Position numbers and translations under genes: made by a program. Source: Anaerorhabdus sp036637135 (GTDB lineage: Bacteria; Bacillota_I; Bacilli_A; Erysipelotrichales; Erysipelotrichaceae). Taken from it: 36,234 nt of DNA. The stretch is from assembly GCF_036637135.1 (NCBI RefSeq), contig NZ_JAVWNC010000021.1, forward strand, positions 1 to 36,234, in the 5' to 3' direction. Positions 7,627 to 17,078 of the stretch are shown here, in pieces; position 1 is the stretch's first letter, and each line of letters starts with the position of its first letter. The notes beneath the pieces were generated by a model, which saw only the letters and a list, made by a program, of their open reading frames with translations, did no database searches and had not been told where the DNA came from.

Positions 7627-10557
7627 ATGATGAAATATATTTATGGGTACAAGAAGAAGTTTTGTTTTAAATCTTATAGAAAATGGTGTATAGCGTTCTT
7701 TTTGAGTGTTACAATTCTTTGCGCTTCATCATTCCCTAGTTATGCCGAGATAGTAGATTCCAACAGGGTAATCCGCGTTGGCTTTTTTGCGTTTGAAGGT
7801 TACCATGAAACAGATGAGCATAATCAACGTGGAGGTTATGGATACGAATATCTTCACGAAATGGCTAAGTACACCGACTGGGAGTTTGAATATGTTGATG
7901 GTACGTGGGAAGAGTGTCAAGAGATGCTTGCAAATGGGGAAATTGATCTATTAACATCCGCACAATATAGTGAGGCAAGAGATGAAATATTTGATTTTTC
8001 TTCTACTTCTATGGGGACAAGCTATGCTCAACTGACTGTTTCTTCTGATAATACGACATTCCGTAGAAATGATTATCCGCAATTTAATGGAATTCGAATT
8101 GGTTTACTTCAAGGGAATAGTAGAAATGCACGGTTAAGTGAATTTGCTGAAGAAAAAGGATTTACCTATACTTCGGTTATGTATGATACACAAGAAGAAT
8201 TAGAGAATAGTTTACAAGCAGGTGAAGTGGATGCAGTTCTGACAAGCAGCTTGCGTAAACTGAATAATGAATCAATAATTGCGCAATTTGCACCTTCTCC
8301 TTTTTATGCAATCGTTAAGGAAGGTAACAGTGAATTGCTTCAAGAAGTGAACATGGCTTTAGAAGCGATAGAGATGAATAATCCAGCATTTCGATATAAT
8401 CTTTATCAAGAATATTATCGTGATGACACGGGTAACAGCTTTGAACTTTCTCGTGAAGAGAAAGAATATTTGGAAACAAACCCAACAATTCGTGCAGTAA
8501 TTCGACCAGATGTTTCTCCTATATCTTATTGGGAGGATAATGAGTTTAAAGGTATTTCTGCTGATATTTTGGAATATTTAATGTCAGATTTGAACATAGA
8601 AGTTGAATATATTACAGCAGACTCACTATCAGAAAGTTATGAAATGTTGCGCGATGGAAGAGCGGATATCTCATGTTTATTTGAAAGTGATTATAATTTA
8701 GCAGAACAATATAGAATGCGGATTACTTCACCATACTTAAAGACAAATTACAGTATGATTTCTCGACAACATGCAAATCTAAATGAGAAGGATGTTCAGT
8801 CGATTGCGATTGTTGAGGGTGGATTAACTGAAGCGGACTATGTTCAATCCCATTATCCAAACGCAATACAAGTACCTGTTAAATCGACTGGTGCAGCAAT
8901 CAAAGCGGTAGCTAATGGAGAAGCTGATTTTGCATTAGTTAATGTCTATTCAGCGGAAAAAGGATTAGCAACATATTCAAATCTGCGCGCAAGTTTTATA
9001 AATGATGAAGAACAACAATTTTCAATAGGAGTATCACAAACAGTAGATGCACGCTTATTTTCAATTTTAGACAAAAAAATAAATACAATAAGTAGGCAAT
9101 CATTAAATGATATTCTTTCAAGACATACGATGTTTCAACAAACACCTATGACACTTTCAAATTATTTTAGGCAACATCCTATGGCATTTTTTATGGTTAG
9201 TATGATTATCTTTGCGATTATCGTTGGTATTTTAGTGTATATCGCATTGATCAATAGAAGACATGCAAAGAACATTTATGATCTTGCTTATGTGGATAAA
9301 CTTACAAACCTTTGGAATATAAATGGATTTTTGTACCACGGAAAGGCATTGTTGGCTAAAAATACAAAAGAAAATTTTGCGGTTATTGCAATTGATTTGG
9401 CCAAATTCTCTAGTATTAATGAAGACTATGGTCGTCAGGTTGGAGACAAAGTTTTAGAAGGATTAGGTAACATTATCAATCGATTTAGTAATGATCAAAC
9501 GGTTGTAGCTCATGGTGATGCGGATCATTTTCTCATGTTACTAAGTTATAAGAATAATGAAGATCTACATGCAACATTGAATGCGATAATAGGTATGATA
9601 GGTTCATATAAGATTGATAATTTGTTGCTTCAATTCCATGCCTACATCGGTGTAGGATTTGTTCAACAACAAGATTCAGCGTTACTCCATGCGATTGATC
9701 ATGCAGGAATTGCACGAAATAATTGTACGATTGACCAACCGATTGTATATATGGATCAAACATTACAAAATAATATACTTAGAGAAAAAGAGATACGTGA
9801 ACATGTTGAATCTGGACTAGCTCAAGGAGAGTTCATTGTATACTATCAACCTAAAGTAGATATGGCTGCGAAGAAGATTGTTGGTGCTGAAGGACTCATT
9901 CGATGGAATCATAGCAAATTAGGTTTTTTGAATCCTGCAGAATTTTTACCTATAATTGAGCAAAGTGGATTAATTACTGAAATTGATTTCTTTGTTCTAG
10001 AACAAGCTTGTAAACTAATTCGTAAGTGGATAGATGAAGGACAAGAACCAACGATTATATCTGTAAATCAATCCCGTACACATTTCTTAAAGAGTAATTA
10101 TATTGAACGTTTACAAAATACGATTATCAAATACAATATTCCACCAGGATATATTGAACTGGAGATTACGGAAACATTATTTGGTCAAGAAACTATCTCC
10201 AATGAAATTATCAAGAAAATCAAAAACCTTGGATTATTAATATCAATCGATGATTTTGGGTCAGGTTATTCTTCATTACATCTACTTCATCAAATTTCAG
10301 TGGATATATTAAAGATAGACAAAGGACTTTTAGATGAAAGTGATAAAGAAGAAAAAGTACGCAATATTATTCATAGAGTTGTTCAAATTGCGACTGATTT
10401 GAATGTAGAAGTTATTTGTGAGGGAGTTGAAACTAAGGAACAAATGGAGTTCTTATTGGGGATTGACTGTAAGTATGCACAAGGATTTTTATTTAGTAAG
10501 CCATTACCTGAAGATGAGTTTGAATTGTTAATTAGAAAAGGTTTATTCGCAGAATAA
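7627..10557 (+). CDS. Extracellular-sensor GGDEF(degenerate)-EAL protein, likely c-di-GMP phosphodiesterase
   Basis: A 976-residue membrane signalling protein. A signal peptide ends near SYA-EI (about residue 41). Two periplasmic-binding-protein-like (SBP_bac_3) domains follow (about 45-270 and 285-500), then a membrane helix (about 519-540). The GGDEF-type domain (about 551-690) has HGDAD (629-633) in place of GGDEF, so cyclase activity is unlikely. The C-terminal EAL domain (about 715-965) starts with EGL (755-757) and keeps the ELEITET, DDFGSGYSSL, ILKID, CEGVE and AQGFLFSKP motifs, so hydrolysis of c-di-GMP is expected. The external domains probably sense an amino acid or similar small ligand. 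An AAGGGG site precedes the ATG. The gene is flanked by terminators and appears monocistronic. Confidence 0.93.
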   Translation: MMKYIYGYKKKFCFKSYRKWCIAFFLSVTILCASSFPSYAEIVDSNRVIRVGFFAFEGYHETDEHNQRGGYGYEYLHEMAKYTDWEFEYVDGTWEECQEMLANGEIDLLTSAQYSEARDEIFDFSSTSMGTSYAQLTVSSDNTTFRRNDYPQFNGIRIGLLQGNSRNARLSEFAEEKGFTYTSVMYDTQEELENSLQAGEVDAVLTSSLRKLNNESIIAQFAPSPFYAIVKEGNSELLQEVNMALEAIEMNNPAFRYNLYQEYYRDDTGNSFELSREEKEYLETNPTIRAVIRPDVSPISYWEDNEFKGISADILEYLMSDLNIEVEYITADSLSESYEMLRDGRADISCLFESDYNLAEQYRMRITSPYLKTNYSMISRQHANLNEKDVQSIAIVEGGLTEADYVQSHYPNAIQVPVKSTGAAIKAVANGEADFALVNVYSAEKGLATYSNLRASFINDEEQQFSIGVSQTVDARLFSILDKKINTISRQSLNDILSRHTMFQQTPMTLSNYFRQHPMAFFMVSMIIFAIIVGILVYIALINRRHAKNIYDLAYVDKLTNLWNINGFLYHGKALLAKNTKENFAVIAIDLAKFSSINEDYGRQVGDKVLEGLGNIINRFSNDQTVVAHGDADHFLMLLSYKNNEDLHATLNAIIGMIGSYKIDNLLLQFHAYIGVGFVQQQDSALLHAIDHAGIARNNCTIDQPIVYMDQTLQNNILREKEIREHVESGLAQGEFIVYYQPKVDMAAKKIVGAEGLIRWNHSKLGFLNPAEFLPIIEQSGLITEIDFFVLEQACKLIRKWIDEGQEPTIISVNQSRTHFLKSNYIERLQNTIIKYNIPPGYIELEITETLFGQETISNEIIKKIKNLGLLISIDDFGSGYSSLHLLHQISVDILKIDKGLLDESDKEEKVRNIIHRVVQIATDLNVEVICEGVETKEQMEFLLGIDCKYAQGFLFSKPLPEDEFELLIRKGLFAE

Positions 10558-10567
10558 AATTATGAAG

Positions 10568-10603
10568 AGAGGTCTGTTTTTGAAGAATAGACTTCTTTTT
10601 TTT
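10568..10603 (+). terminator. Terminator of the EAL gene
   Basis: AGAGGTCT pairs with AGACTTCT across a 13-base loop and runs into a long T tract. Confidence 0.8.
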
Positions 10604-10630
10604 CATTTATCACGAAAGTTAAAAAAGTTC

Positions 10631-10659
10631 TTGCAATCAATTTTTAATGAACTTATCAT
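10631..10659 (+). promoter_or_regulatory. Sigma-A-type promoter of the beta-lactamase-fold gene
   Basis: TTGCAA (10631-10636) and TATCAT (10654-10659) are separated by 17 bases, about 40 bases before the start codon. Confidence 0.6.
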
Positions 10660-10700
10660 TCAATTAAGGATATCCTTCCAAACAATAGAGGAGGAATTAA

Positions 10701-11669
10701 ATGATACAAAATTTAGATGAATTAAGAGGGCTTATACAAAAAGATTATGATAATACTGCAGGTATTATAATCAAGAAAAAAGACAAGGTAATTTATGAAG
10801 AATATTTTGATGAATCAAATCAAGATACGGCTTCACATTTATTTTCGATGACAAAAAGTATAGTATCAATATGTATTGGTATTGCGATTGATCAAGGATA
10901 TATTAAGAGTGTAGATGACAAAGTATTGGATTATTTTCCTGAGTATGAAGTTAAAAAAGGAGAAAAAACAATTCAACAAATTACGATAAGACATTTACTT
11001 ACAATGACTGCACCTTATAAGTATATTTTCGCTCCTTACACAAAACACTTTAGTAATACAGATTGGGTAAAAAGTGCATTAGATTATTTAGGTGGTAAAA
11101 AACCAATAGGTAATTTCAGATATACACCGATTGTGGGACCAGATATTCTGACTGGAATACTTACGAAAGTTACGGGTAAGTCAGTGTTGGATTATGCGAG
11201 AGAGAATTTGTTTAATCCTTTGGATATTCATGTGGAAAAATCAATTGTATTTAAAGATAAGGAATCACAAATGACTTATTACAAAACGAAAACCATAAGT
11301 GTTTGGGTAAGTGATGAGATGGGAGTTAATACTTGTGGCTGGGGATTATCTTTATCTGCTCGCGATTTAGTGAAGATTGCAGAGTTATATTTAAATCATG
11401 GTCAGTATCATAATCAACAAATTGTATCTGCTGAGTGGGTTAGGCAAAGTACATCTAAACAGAGCACTTGGAAAAGTAAAAACTTGGACTATGGATATTT
11501 GTGGTGGCTTGTAAAAGATGGATATGCAGCACTTGGTGATGGTGGAAATGTAGTATATGTAAATAAAAAAGAAAATATGATTGTAGTAATAACAGGATAT
11601 TTTAAACCTAGATGCAAAGATCGATTGGATTTAATTGAACAAGTTATTGTTCCATTATCGAATAAATAA
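10701..11669 (+). CDS. Serine beta-lactamase-fold hydrolase (class C / esterase-like)
   Basis: This 322-residue protein of the beta-lactamase/transpeptidase-like family has the nucleophile motif SMTK (Ser49-Lys52). It also has a central FRYTPIVGPDILTGIL segment in the position of the Tyr-containing second motif, and GDGGN near the C-terminus where the KTG-like motif sits. No signal peptide or membrane segment is seen, so it is cytoplasmic, unlike a classical beta-lactamase. An esterase or amide hydrolase activity is more likely than antibiotic resistance. AGAGGAGG precedes the start, and it has its own promoter and terminator. Confidence 0.87.
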   Translation: MIQNLDELRGLIQKDYDNTAGIIIKKKDKVIYEEYFDESNQDTASHLFSMTKSIVSICIGIAIDQGYIKSVDDKVLDYFPEYEVKKGEKTIQQITIRHLLTMTAPYKYIFAPYTKHFSNTDWVKSALDYLGGKKPIGNFRYTPIVGPDILTGILTKVTGKSVLDYARENLFNPLDIHVEKSIVFKDKESQMTYYKTKTISVWVSDEMGVNTCGWGLSLSARDLVKIAELYLNHGQYHNQQIVSAEWVRQSTSKQSTWKSKNLDYGYLWWLVKDGYAALGDGGNVVYVNKKENMIVVITGYFKPRCKDRLDLIEQVIVPLSNK

Positions 11670-11671
11670 AA

Positions 11672-11707
11672 AGAAAAGGATTGCACTTGTAAGGGCAATC
11701 CTTTTCT
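11672..11707 (+). terminator. Terminator after the beta-lactamase-fold gene
   Basis: A 13-bp perfect stem (AGAAAAGGATTGC / GCAATCCTTTTCT) immediately follows the stop codon. Confidence 0.8.
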
Positions 11708-11736
11708 TGTGTAAAATAATTTAACAATTAAGCTGC

Positions 11737-11780
11737 GTACTTAACATTTACTTTACGTGAAATTGATGTACTTAACATTT
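11737..11780 (+). repeat. Direct repeat of GTACTTAACATTT in the ABC importer promoter
   Basis: Copies at 11737-11749 and 11768-11780 are identical over 13 bases and start 31 bases apart, about three helical turns. The second copy lies immediately upstream of the extended -10 element. This is the arrangement expected for an operator pair; the regulator is unknown. Confidence 0.55.
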
Positions 11781-11794
11781 CTCAATGCTAGAAT
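11763..11794 (+). promoter_or_regulatory. Extended -10 promoter of the ABC importer operon
   Basis: TGCTAGAAT (extended -10, hexamer 11789-11794) lies about 38 bases before the start. A TTGATG at 11763-11768 has a 20-base spacer, which is long, so the extended -10 probably carries most of the strength. Confidence 0.5.
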
Positions 11795-11832
11795 AAACCC
11801 GCAACACAAAAAGGATATGAGAGGGAATGAAG

Positions 11833-13347
11833 ATGAAGAAATTATTATTAATTGTTGCATGCTTCTTATTAGTAGCATGTTCAGCACAACCAAGTACTTC
11901 GGGTAATACAAGTACACCAGAAGCACAAACTCCTAGCAACAAAGTTGTGGTAGGAATTAGTCAAGACTTTGATTCACTAGATCCACACAAGGCAAGTGCT
12001 ACAGGTACACAAGAAGTTATGTTCAATATTTTTACTGGTTTAGTAAATACGTTACCAAGTGGTGAAATTGTACCAGAATTATGCACTGAATATATTGTAA
12101 GTGATGATTTAAAAACATACACATTTACATTAAGAGATGACGTAATATTTCATGATGGTAGTAAGATGACATCTAAAGACGTGAAGTATAGTTATGATCG
12201 TTTAATTGGTAAAACAGATGATCAAACAGAACCATTATCAGCGGATTTATCAGCACTAATCGCAAGTGTTGAAACACCGGATGATACAACGGTTGTATTC
12301 AACTTAAATTCAGAAGATGCATCCTTTTTATCAAAATGTTTAAATGCAATTATTCCTGTTAATAGTGGCGCAACACAAGCTACAAATCCAGTAGGTGCAG
12401 GACCATATAAATTTGATTCATATACAGCAGGTATTGGAATCAAAATGATGAAGAATGAAAATTTCTATCAAGAAGGATTACCAAAACTTGAAGAAGTAGA
12501 ATTTAAAATTTTCGCTGATGCGAATGCAGGGCAACTAGCGATGGAAAATGGCGAAATTCAAATTATGTCAATGCCAATCGCAAATGCAAATGCAATGTCT
12601 AGTAATTTTAATGTAATTAATGCACCACAAAACATGGTTCAATTGATGGCATTAAATCATGAATTTGAACCATTTAGTAAAGTAGAAGTAAGACAAGCAA
12701 TCAATTATGCAATTAATAAAGAAGAAATTATTAGTGCTTTATCTCCAGGTTCACAACAGCTTGATACAAACTTTTCACCAGTAATGGAATTCTATTATAA
12801 TGATCAACTTAAAAACTATTATCCACACGATGTTGAAAAAGCTAAAGAATTATTGAAAAGTGTTGGAGAAGAAAATTTAACATTTACAATTACAGTTCCA
12901 AGTGAATATACACTACATGTTGATACAGCAACTATTATTCAACAACAACTTGCTCAAGCAGGTATTACAGTGAATATTGAAACAATTGAATGGAATAGTT
13001 GGTTAGAAGATATTTATAAAAATGAAAAATACGAATCAACAGTAATTGGATTTACAGGGAAGATTGATCCACATCCAATCATTGCGCGTTATCGTACTGA
13101 CTATAATAGAAACTTCGTAAATTATAGTGATAAAGATTTTGATGCTTTAATGGTTAAGGCAACACAAACTAAAGATGTGAATGACAGAGCAGATTTATAC
13201 AAACAAGCTCAAGAAAACTTAACGAAGAATGCGGTATCAGTATTCATTATGGATCCATCAATCAACGTTGTTATTGATAAGAATATTACAGGATATCAAA
13301 CATATCCTATCGGCTATATTGATTTAAAGAATGTTTCATATCAATAG
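11833..13347 (+). CDS. Oligopeptide/dipeptide ABC importer substrate-binding lipoprotein
   Basis: An SBP_bac_5 family lipoprotein of about 504 residues. The lipobox LLVACS puts the lipidated cysteine at residue 16, followed by a Ser/Thr-rich spacer. The body has VGISQDFDSLDPHKA, the family-type FTLRDDVIFHDGSKMTSKDVKYSYDR signature and GAGPYKFDSY. An ATG six bases earlier (11827) is also in frame, but the GAGAGGG site sits directly against it and is at a normal distance from 11833, so 11833 is preferred. It captures peptides (or nickel or another ligand bound by this family) outside the membrane for the transporter encoded by the next four genes. Confidence 0.92.
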   Translation: MKKLLLIVACFLLVACSAQPSTSGNTSTPEAQTPSNKVVVGISQDFDSLDPHKASATGTQEVMFNIFTGLVNTLPSGEIVPELCTEYIVSDDLKTYTFTLRDDVIFHDGSKMTSKDVKYSYDRLIGKTDDQTEPLSADLSALIASVETPDDTTVVFNLNSEDASFLSKCLNAIIPVNSGATQATNPVGAGPYKFDSYTAGIGIKMMKNENFYQEGLPKLEEVEFKIFADANAGQLAMENGEIQIMSMPIANANAMSSNFNVINAPQNMVQLMALNHEFEPFSKVEVRQAINYAINKEEIISALSPGSQQLDTNFSPVMEFYYNDQLKNYYPHDVEKAKELLKSVGEENLTFTITVPSEYTLHVDTATIIQQQLAQAGITVNIETIEWNSWLEDIYKNEKYESTVIGFTGKIDPHPIIARYRTDYNRNFVNYSDKDFDALMVKATQTKDVNDRADLYKQAQENLTKNAVSVFIMDPSINVVIDKNITGYQTYPIGYIDLKNVSYQ

Positions 13348-13352
13348 AGTAA

Positions 13353-14303
13353 ATGAATAAAATTATTAAAAAAATATTACAGGCATTATTAACGATGTTT
13401 CTAGTTTCACTAATTATTTACCTTATGTTTGAAATAATACCAGGTGATCCAATACTTGCGAAACTAGGGGAAGTCTCTGATCCAGCATTAGAGGCTTCCC
13501 TTCGTCTTCAATATGGGTTGGATAAATCAGGTATTGAGAGATATTTTATCTGGATAATGGGTATCTTTAGAGGTGATTTAGGAACATCGATACGATTTAA
13601 TGTGCCGGTAAATGAATTGATTGGAAGCCGACTAATCAATACATTTAGCTTAGCTATGTTCTCCATGGTTTTAATCGTGTGCATAGGAATACCAGTCGGT
13701 ATTTTAATTGCAAAGAATTCCAAGAAAACAAGTGGGTTTATATTCAATATGCTTACTCAACTTGGAACATCAATTCCATCATTTTTCTTAGCTATTGTTT
13801 TAATACTGATTTTTTCAATCCAATTGAAATGGTTCAATGTAATTAGCTTTGTACCAATTACTGAAGGAATATTACCGTTCTTAAAAGGACTGGTTTTACC
13901 ATCAGTTGCAATTGCGATAGGTTCTATTGCGACAGTTGCTCGATATACAAGAACATCTGTACTTGAGGAAATGAGTATGGATTATGTAAAAACTGCAAAG
14001 AATAAAGGAATTAGTAACAATGGAATTTTATACCGACATGTATTACCAAATACACTTGTTCGTGTAATCACAATTATAGGTTTAACTGTATCTAGTATTT
14101 TAGGAGGAGCCATTGTAATAGAATCTGTTTTCTCCATACCAGGTATTGGTAGTTTATTGCATGTCGCAATCAAGAGTAGAGATTTGCCATTAGTACAAGG
14201 TATTTCACTATATATCACATTTGTAGTTGTCATCATCTTTATGATCTTAGATATATTGTACGTTGCAATAGATCCAAGAATGACAGTAGAAGGAGGTAAG
14301 TAA
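13353..14303 (+). CDS. Oligopeptide-type ABC permease, DppB/OppB-like
   Basis: A 316-residue inner permease of the BPD_transp_1 family. The N-terminal helix is followed by FEIIPGDPILAKLG, the usual start of DppB/OppB proteins, and the EAA loop region is seen at MDYVKTAKNKGISNNGILYRHVLPN. About six membrane helices are visible. The start lies 5 bases after the binding-protein stop with only a weak ribosome site, so coupling is likely. The stop overlaps the next start (TAATG). Confidence 0.92.
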   Translation: MNKIIKKILQALLTMFLVSLIIYLMFEIIPGDPILAKLGEVSDPALEASLRLQYGLDKSGIERYFIWIMGIFRGDLGTSIRFNVPVNELIGSRLINTFSLAMFSMVLIVCIGIPVGILIAKNSKKTSGFIFNMLTQLGTSIPSFFLAIVLILIFSIQLKWFNVISFVPITEGILPFLKGLVLPSVAIAIGSIATVARYTRTSVLEEMSMDYVKTAKNKGISNNGILYRHVLPNTLVRVITIIGLTVSSILGGAIVIESVFSIPGIGSLLHVAIKSRDLPLVQGISLYITFVVVIIFMILDILYVAIDPRMTVEGGK

Positions 14304-15127
14304 TGTTGAAAAAAGCTATGTTTAAAAATCCATATTTTCTAATTGGATTTGTAATCACTTCGATCTTACTTATTTTAGCGATTGTAGGTATATTTTATAC
14401 ACCATATTCTCCAAACAGCATTGAGGTTATTTATGCTTCATTAAAACCAAGCTTTGAACATTGGTTAGGTACAGATAAACTAGGTAGAGATATTTTTTCT
14501 AGAATTATGTATGCAGGACATCTCGCTTTTGGTACAAGTATTTGTTCAGTATCCATTAGTTTATTTATAGGTGGTACATTGGGGTTGATTAGTGGACTCG
14601 CAGGAGGGTTCATTGATACGGTCATCACTAAGTTCTCGGATGTCATTCGTTCAATACCGGGTATATTATTTGCGCTTATGATCATCGCAGTTCTAGGTAA
14701 AGGTTTTATTAATACAGTCATTGCGATTTGTTTTATTACAATGCCTTCATTCATTCGTATCGTAAGAACAAATGTGCTTGAGATTAAAAATAGAGAATAC
14801 ATCCAATGGGCAAACATTGTGGGTGTAAATAAAATAAGAATCGCTTTGGTTCATGTGTTACCCAATATTGTATCTCCAATTATTGTAATGGCTACAATGG
14901 GTGTTGCAAGTGCAATTCTTACAGAAGCATCATTAAGCTACTTAGGTCTAGGTATACAACCACCAAATCCAAGCTGGGGACAAATGTTAAGTGAAGCTCA
15001 AGCTAATATTTCAACTGCGCCATGGGAAGCAATTTCAGTTGGTGTTTGTATCAGTTTAATGGTATTGGGATTTAATTTACTAGGAGATGGATTAAGAGAT
15101 TATTTAGATGTTAAGAATATAAAATAG
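14303..15127 (+). CDS. Oligopeptide-type ABC permease, DppC/OppC-like
   Basis: A 274-residue second permease. It has the characteristic HWLGTDKLGRDIFSRIMYAG motif of DppC/OppC proteins, an EAA-type loop (REYIQWANIVGVNKIRIALVHVLPN) and SYLGLGIQPPNPSWGQML. It should pair with the upstream permease to form the channel. A strong AAGGAGGT precedes the start, and the ATG overlaps the previous TAA by one base. Confidence 0.93.
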   Translation: MLKKAMFKNPYFLIGFVITSILLILAIVGIFYTPYSPNSIEVIYASLKPSFEHWLGTDKLGRDIFSRIMYAGHLAFGTSICSVSISLFIGGTLGLISGLAGGFIDTVITKFSDVIRSIPGILFALMIIAVLGKGFINTVIAICFITMPSFIRIVRTNVLEIKNREYIQWANIVGVNKIRIALVHVLPNIVSPIIVMATMGVASAILTEASLSYLGLGIQPPNPSWGQMLSEAQANISTAPWEAISVGVCISLMVLGFNLLGDGLRDYLDVKNIK

Positions 15128-15138
15128 GAGAGCATAAG

Positions 15139-16113
15139 ATGGAAGAAATATTAAGAGTCGAAAATCTTAGTGTAAATATACATAAAGGAAAAGAAGTATT
15201 TAATGCAGTTAATCAACTATCTTTTTCTATAGGGCATAGCCAAGTTCTAGGATTAGTTGGAGAAAGTGGTTGTGGAAAAAGTATTACAAATTTAGCTATC
15301 ATGAAACTACTTGCACCTAATGTAAAAAGTACAGGTGATATTTGGTTTAATGAAAAAAGAATTAGTGAAATGGATGATAAGCAATTCAATGATTTACGCG
15401 GTAATGAAATTGCGATGATCTTCCAAGATTCAATTTCAGGTTTAAATCCATTAATCAAAGTAGGGCACCAAGTTGAAGAAGTATTTACAAAAAGAAAGAA
15501 AATGAGCAAGGAAGTAGCGAAAGAAAAAGTACTTGAGCTATTTGAAAAGGTAAGAATTCCAAACCCGCAAATGACATACAATAAATATCCGCATGAGTTA
15601 TCAGGTGGTCAAAGACAAAGAGTTATGATTTCACTTGCGATTGCATGTAAACCAAAACTGTTAATTGCGGATGAACCTACTACAGCATTGGATGTAACAA
15701 CGCAACAACAAATTTTAAATTTACTTTTGGATTTAAAGGAAGAAATGCAAATGAGTATCATCATTATCTCGCACGATTTAAATGTAATTCGTAAAATGTG
15801 CGATAACATTTTGGTTATGTACGCTGGAAAGGTTGTTGAAAAAGGAAGATGTATAGAAGTATTATCAAAACCTCGACATCCTTATACATTAAGTCTTATG
15901 AAATCAATTCCTTCAATTGCTTCAAAAGGGAAGTTATTAGAATGTATTGCAGGTACTGTGCCATCGGTTGAGGATAGACCAAAAGATAATCAATGTTTAT
16001 TTGCAGATCGCTGTAATCGTAAATGTATGAATTATCAAGATGTTTCTGTGTATACAAATATTTCAGAAACACATCAAATACTTTGTCAGAGAAAAGGAGA
16101 TTTGTATGACTGA
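15139..16113 (+). CDS. Oligopeptide-type ABC transporter ATPase, DppD/OppD-like
   Basis: A 324-residue ATPase powering the importer. Walker A is GESGCGKS, the signature is LSGGQRQR, and Walker B is LLIADEPTTALD, followed by the switch His in IIISHD. The C-terminal oligopeptide-transporter extension with clustered cysteines (CLFADRCNRKC) is present, as in OppD/DppD proteins. An AGGAGAG site precedes the start. It overlaps the next ATPase gene by 8 bases. Confidence 0.94.
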   Translation: MEEILRVENLSVNIHKGKEVFNAVNQLSFSIGHSQVLGLVGESGCGKSITNLAIMKLLAPNVKSTGDIWFNEKRISEMDDKQFNDLRGNEIAMIFQDSISGLNPLIKVGHQVEEVFTKRKKMSKEVAKEKVLELFEKVRIPNPQMTYNKYPHELSGGQRQRVMISLAIACKPKLLIADEPTTALDVTTQQQILNLLLDLKEEMQMSIIIISHDLNVIRKMCDNILVMYAGKVVEKGRCIEVLSKPRHPYTLSLMKSIPSIASKGKLLECIAGTVPSVEDRPKDNQCLFADRCNRKCMNYQDVSVYTNISETHQILCQRKGDLYD

Positions 16114-17077
16114 TACAACAAACTTACTCACTGTAAATCATTTAGTTAAAAAATATCCAGTACGTAATCGCGGAATGCATAAAGAAGAATTTTATGCTTT
16201 GAATGATGTAACAATCAAGATTGGACATAATGAAGTTGTAGGATTAATTGGTGAAAGTGGTTGTGGTAAAAGCACACTGGGTAGAATCATTGTTAAACTA
16301 CTTGATGCAACAGATGGGCAAGTACTATTTAGAGATCAAGATATCAGTAAAATGAGTAATAAGGATTTTAGTAATTTGCGACATAAGATACAAATGATAT
16401 TTCAAGATCCTAATGGTGTATTAAATCCGCGATTTAAAATTAGGAAAGTATTCGATGAGTGCCTTCGTGCAAAAGGGATTAGGGATGAAAAAGAAAGAAC
16501 CGAAATTATCATGGGTAATTTGGGAAAAGTAGGATTGAACGAAAGTTATCTAAGTCGTTACCCTCATGAGTTATCAGGAGGACAAAAACAAAGAATCGCT
16601 ATTTTACTTGCGTTATTAATGGAACCAGAATTAATCGTAGCGGATGAAGTAGTATCTGCGTTAGATGTATCAGTACAATCTCAAATATTAAATTTATTGA
16701 AGGAACTTCAAACGACATCCAATCTTTCTTACCTCTTTATCTCTCATGATTTAAACGTTGTTTACCACATCAGTGACCGCATCATCGTAATGTATTTAGG
16801 TGAAATTGTAGAAGAAGGAAGCGCTGATGACATCTTCCATCATCACAAACATCCTTATACAAAGATGTTGTTTGAATCATCTTTTTACAGTGAAGATGAA
16901 TCCGCTACAAAGAATGATGTTGTAGGTGAAATCAGTGATTCGATGAATGATAAAGCTGCATGCAAATTTTATAGCCGCTGCGTGAAACGTTGTGATAAAT
17001 GTAAATCAACTAAACCAGAACGTCGAGAAATCCAACAAGCACATTTTGTGCAATGTCATTGCATAGAGGAAGCGTAA
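16106..17077 (+). CDS. Oligopeptide-type ABC transporter ATPase, DppF/OppF-like
   Basis: A 323-residue second ATPase of the importer. Walker A is GESGCGKST, the signature is LSGGQKQR, and Walker B is LIVADEVVSALD, where Glu-Val replaces the usual Glu-Pro. It has the C-terminal Cys-rich extension (CKFYSRCVKRCDKC). The reading frame is open upstream to an ATG at 16040, but an AAAGGAG site lies properly before the ATG at 16106. The longer form would run deep into the previous gene, so 16106 is chosen. Confidence 0.93.
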   Translation: MTDTTNLLTVNHLVKKYPVRNRGMHKEEFYALNDVTIKIGHNEVVGLIGESGCGKSTLGRIIVKLLDATDGQVLFRDQDISKMSNKDFSNLRHKIQMIFQDPNGVLNPRFKIRKVFDECLRAKGIRDEKERTEIIMGNLGKVGLNESYLSRYPHELSGGQKQRIAILLALLMEPELIVADEVVSALDVSVQSQILNLLKELQTTSNLSYLFISHDLNVVYHISDRIIVMYLGEIVEEGSADDIFHHHKHPYTKMLFESSFYSEDESATKNDVVGEISDSMNDKAACKFYSRCVKRCDKCKSTKPERREIQQAHFVQCHCIEEA

Positions 17078-17078
17078 A

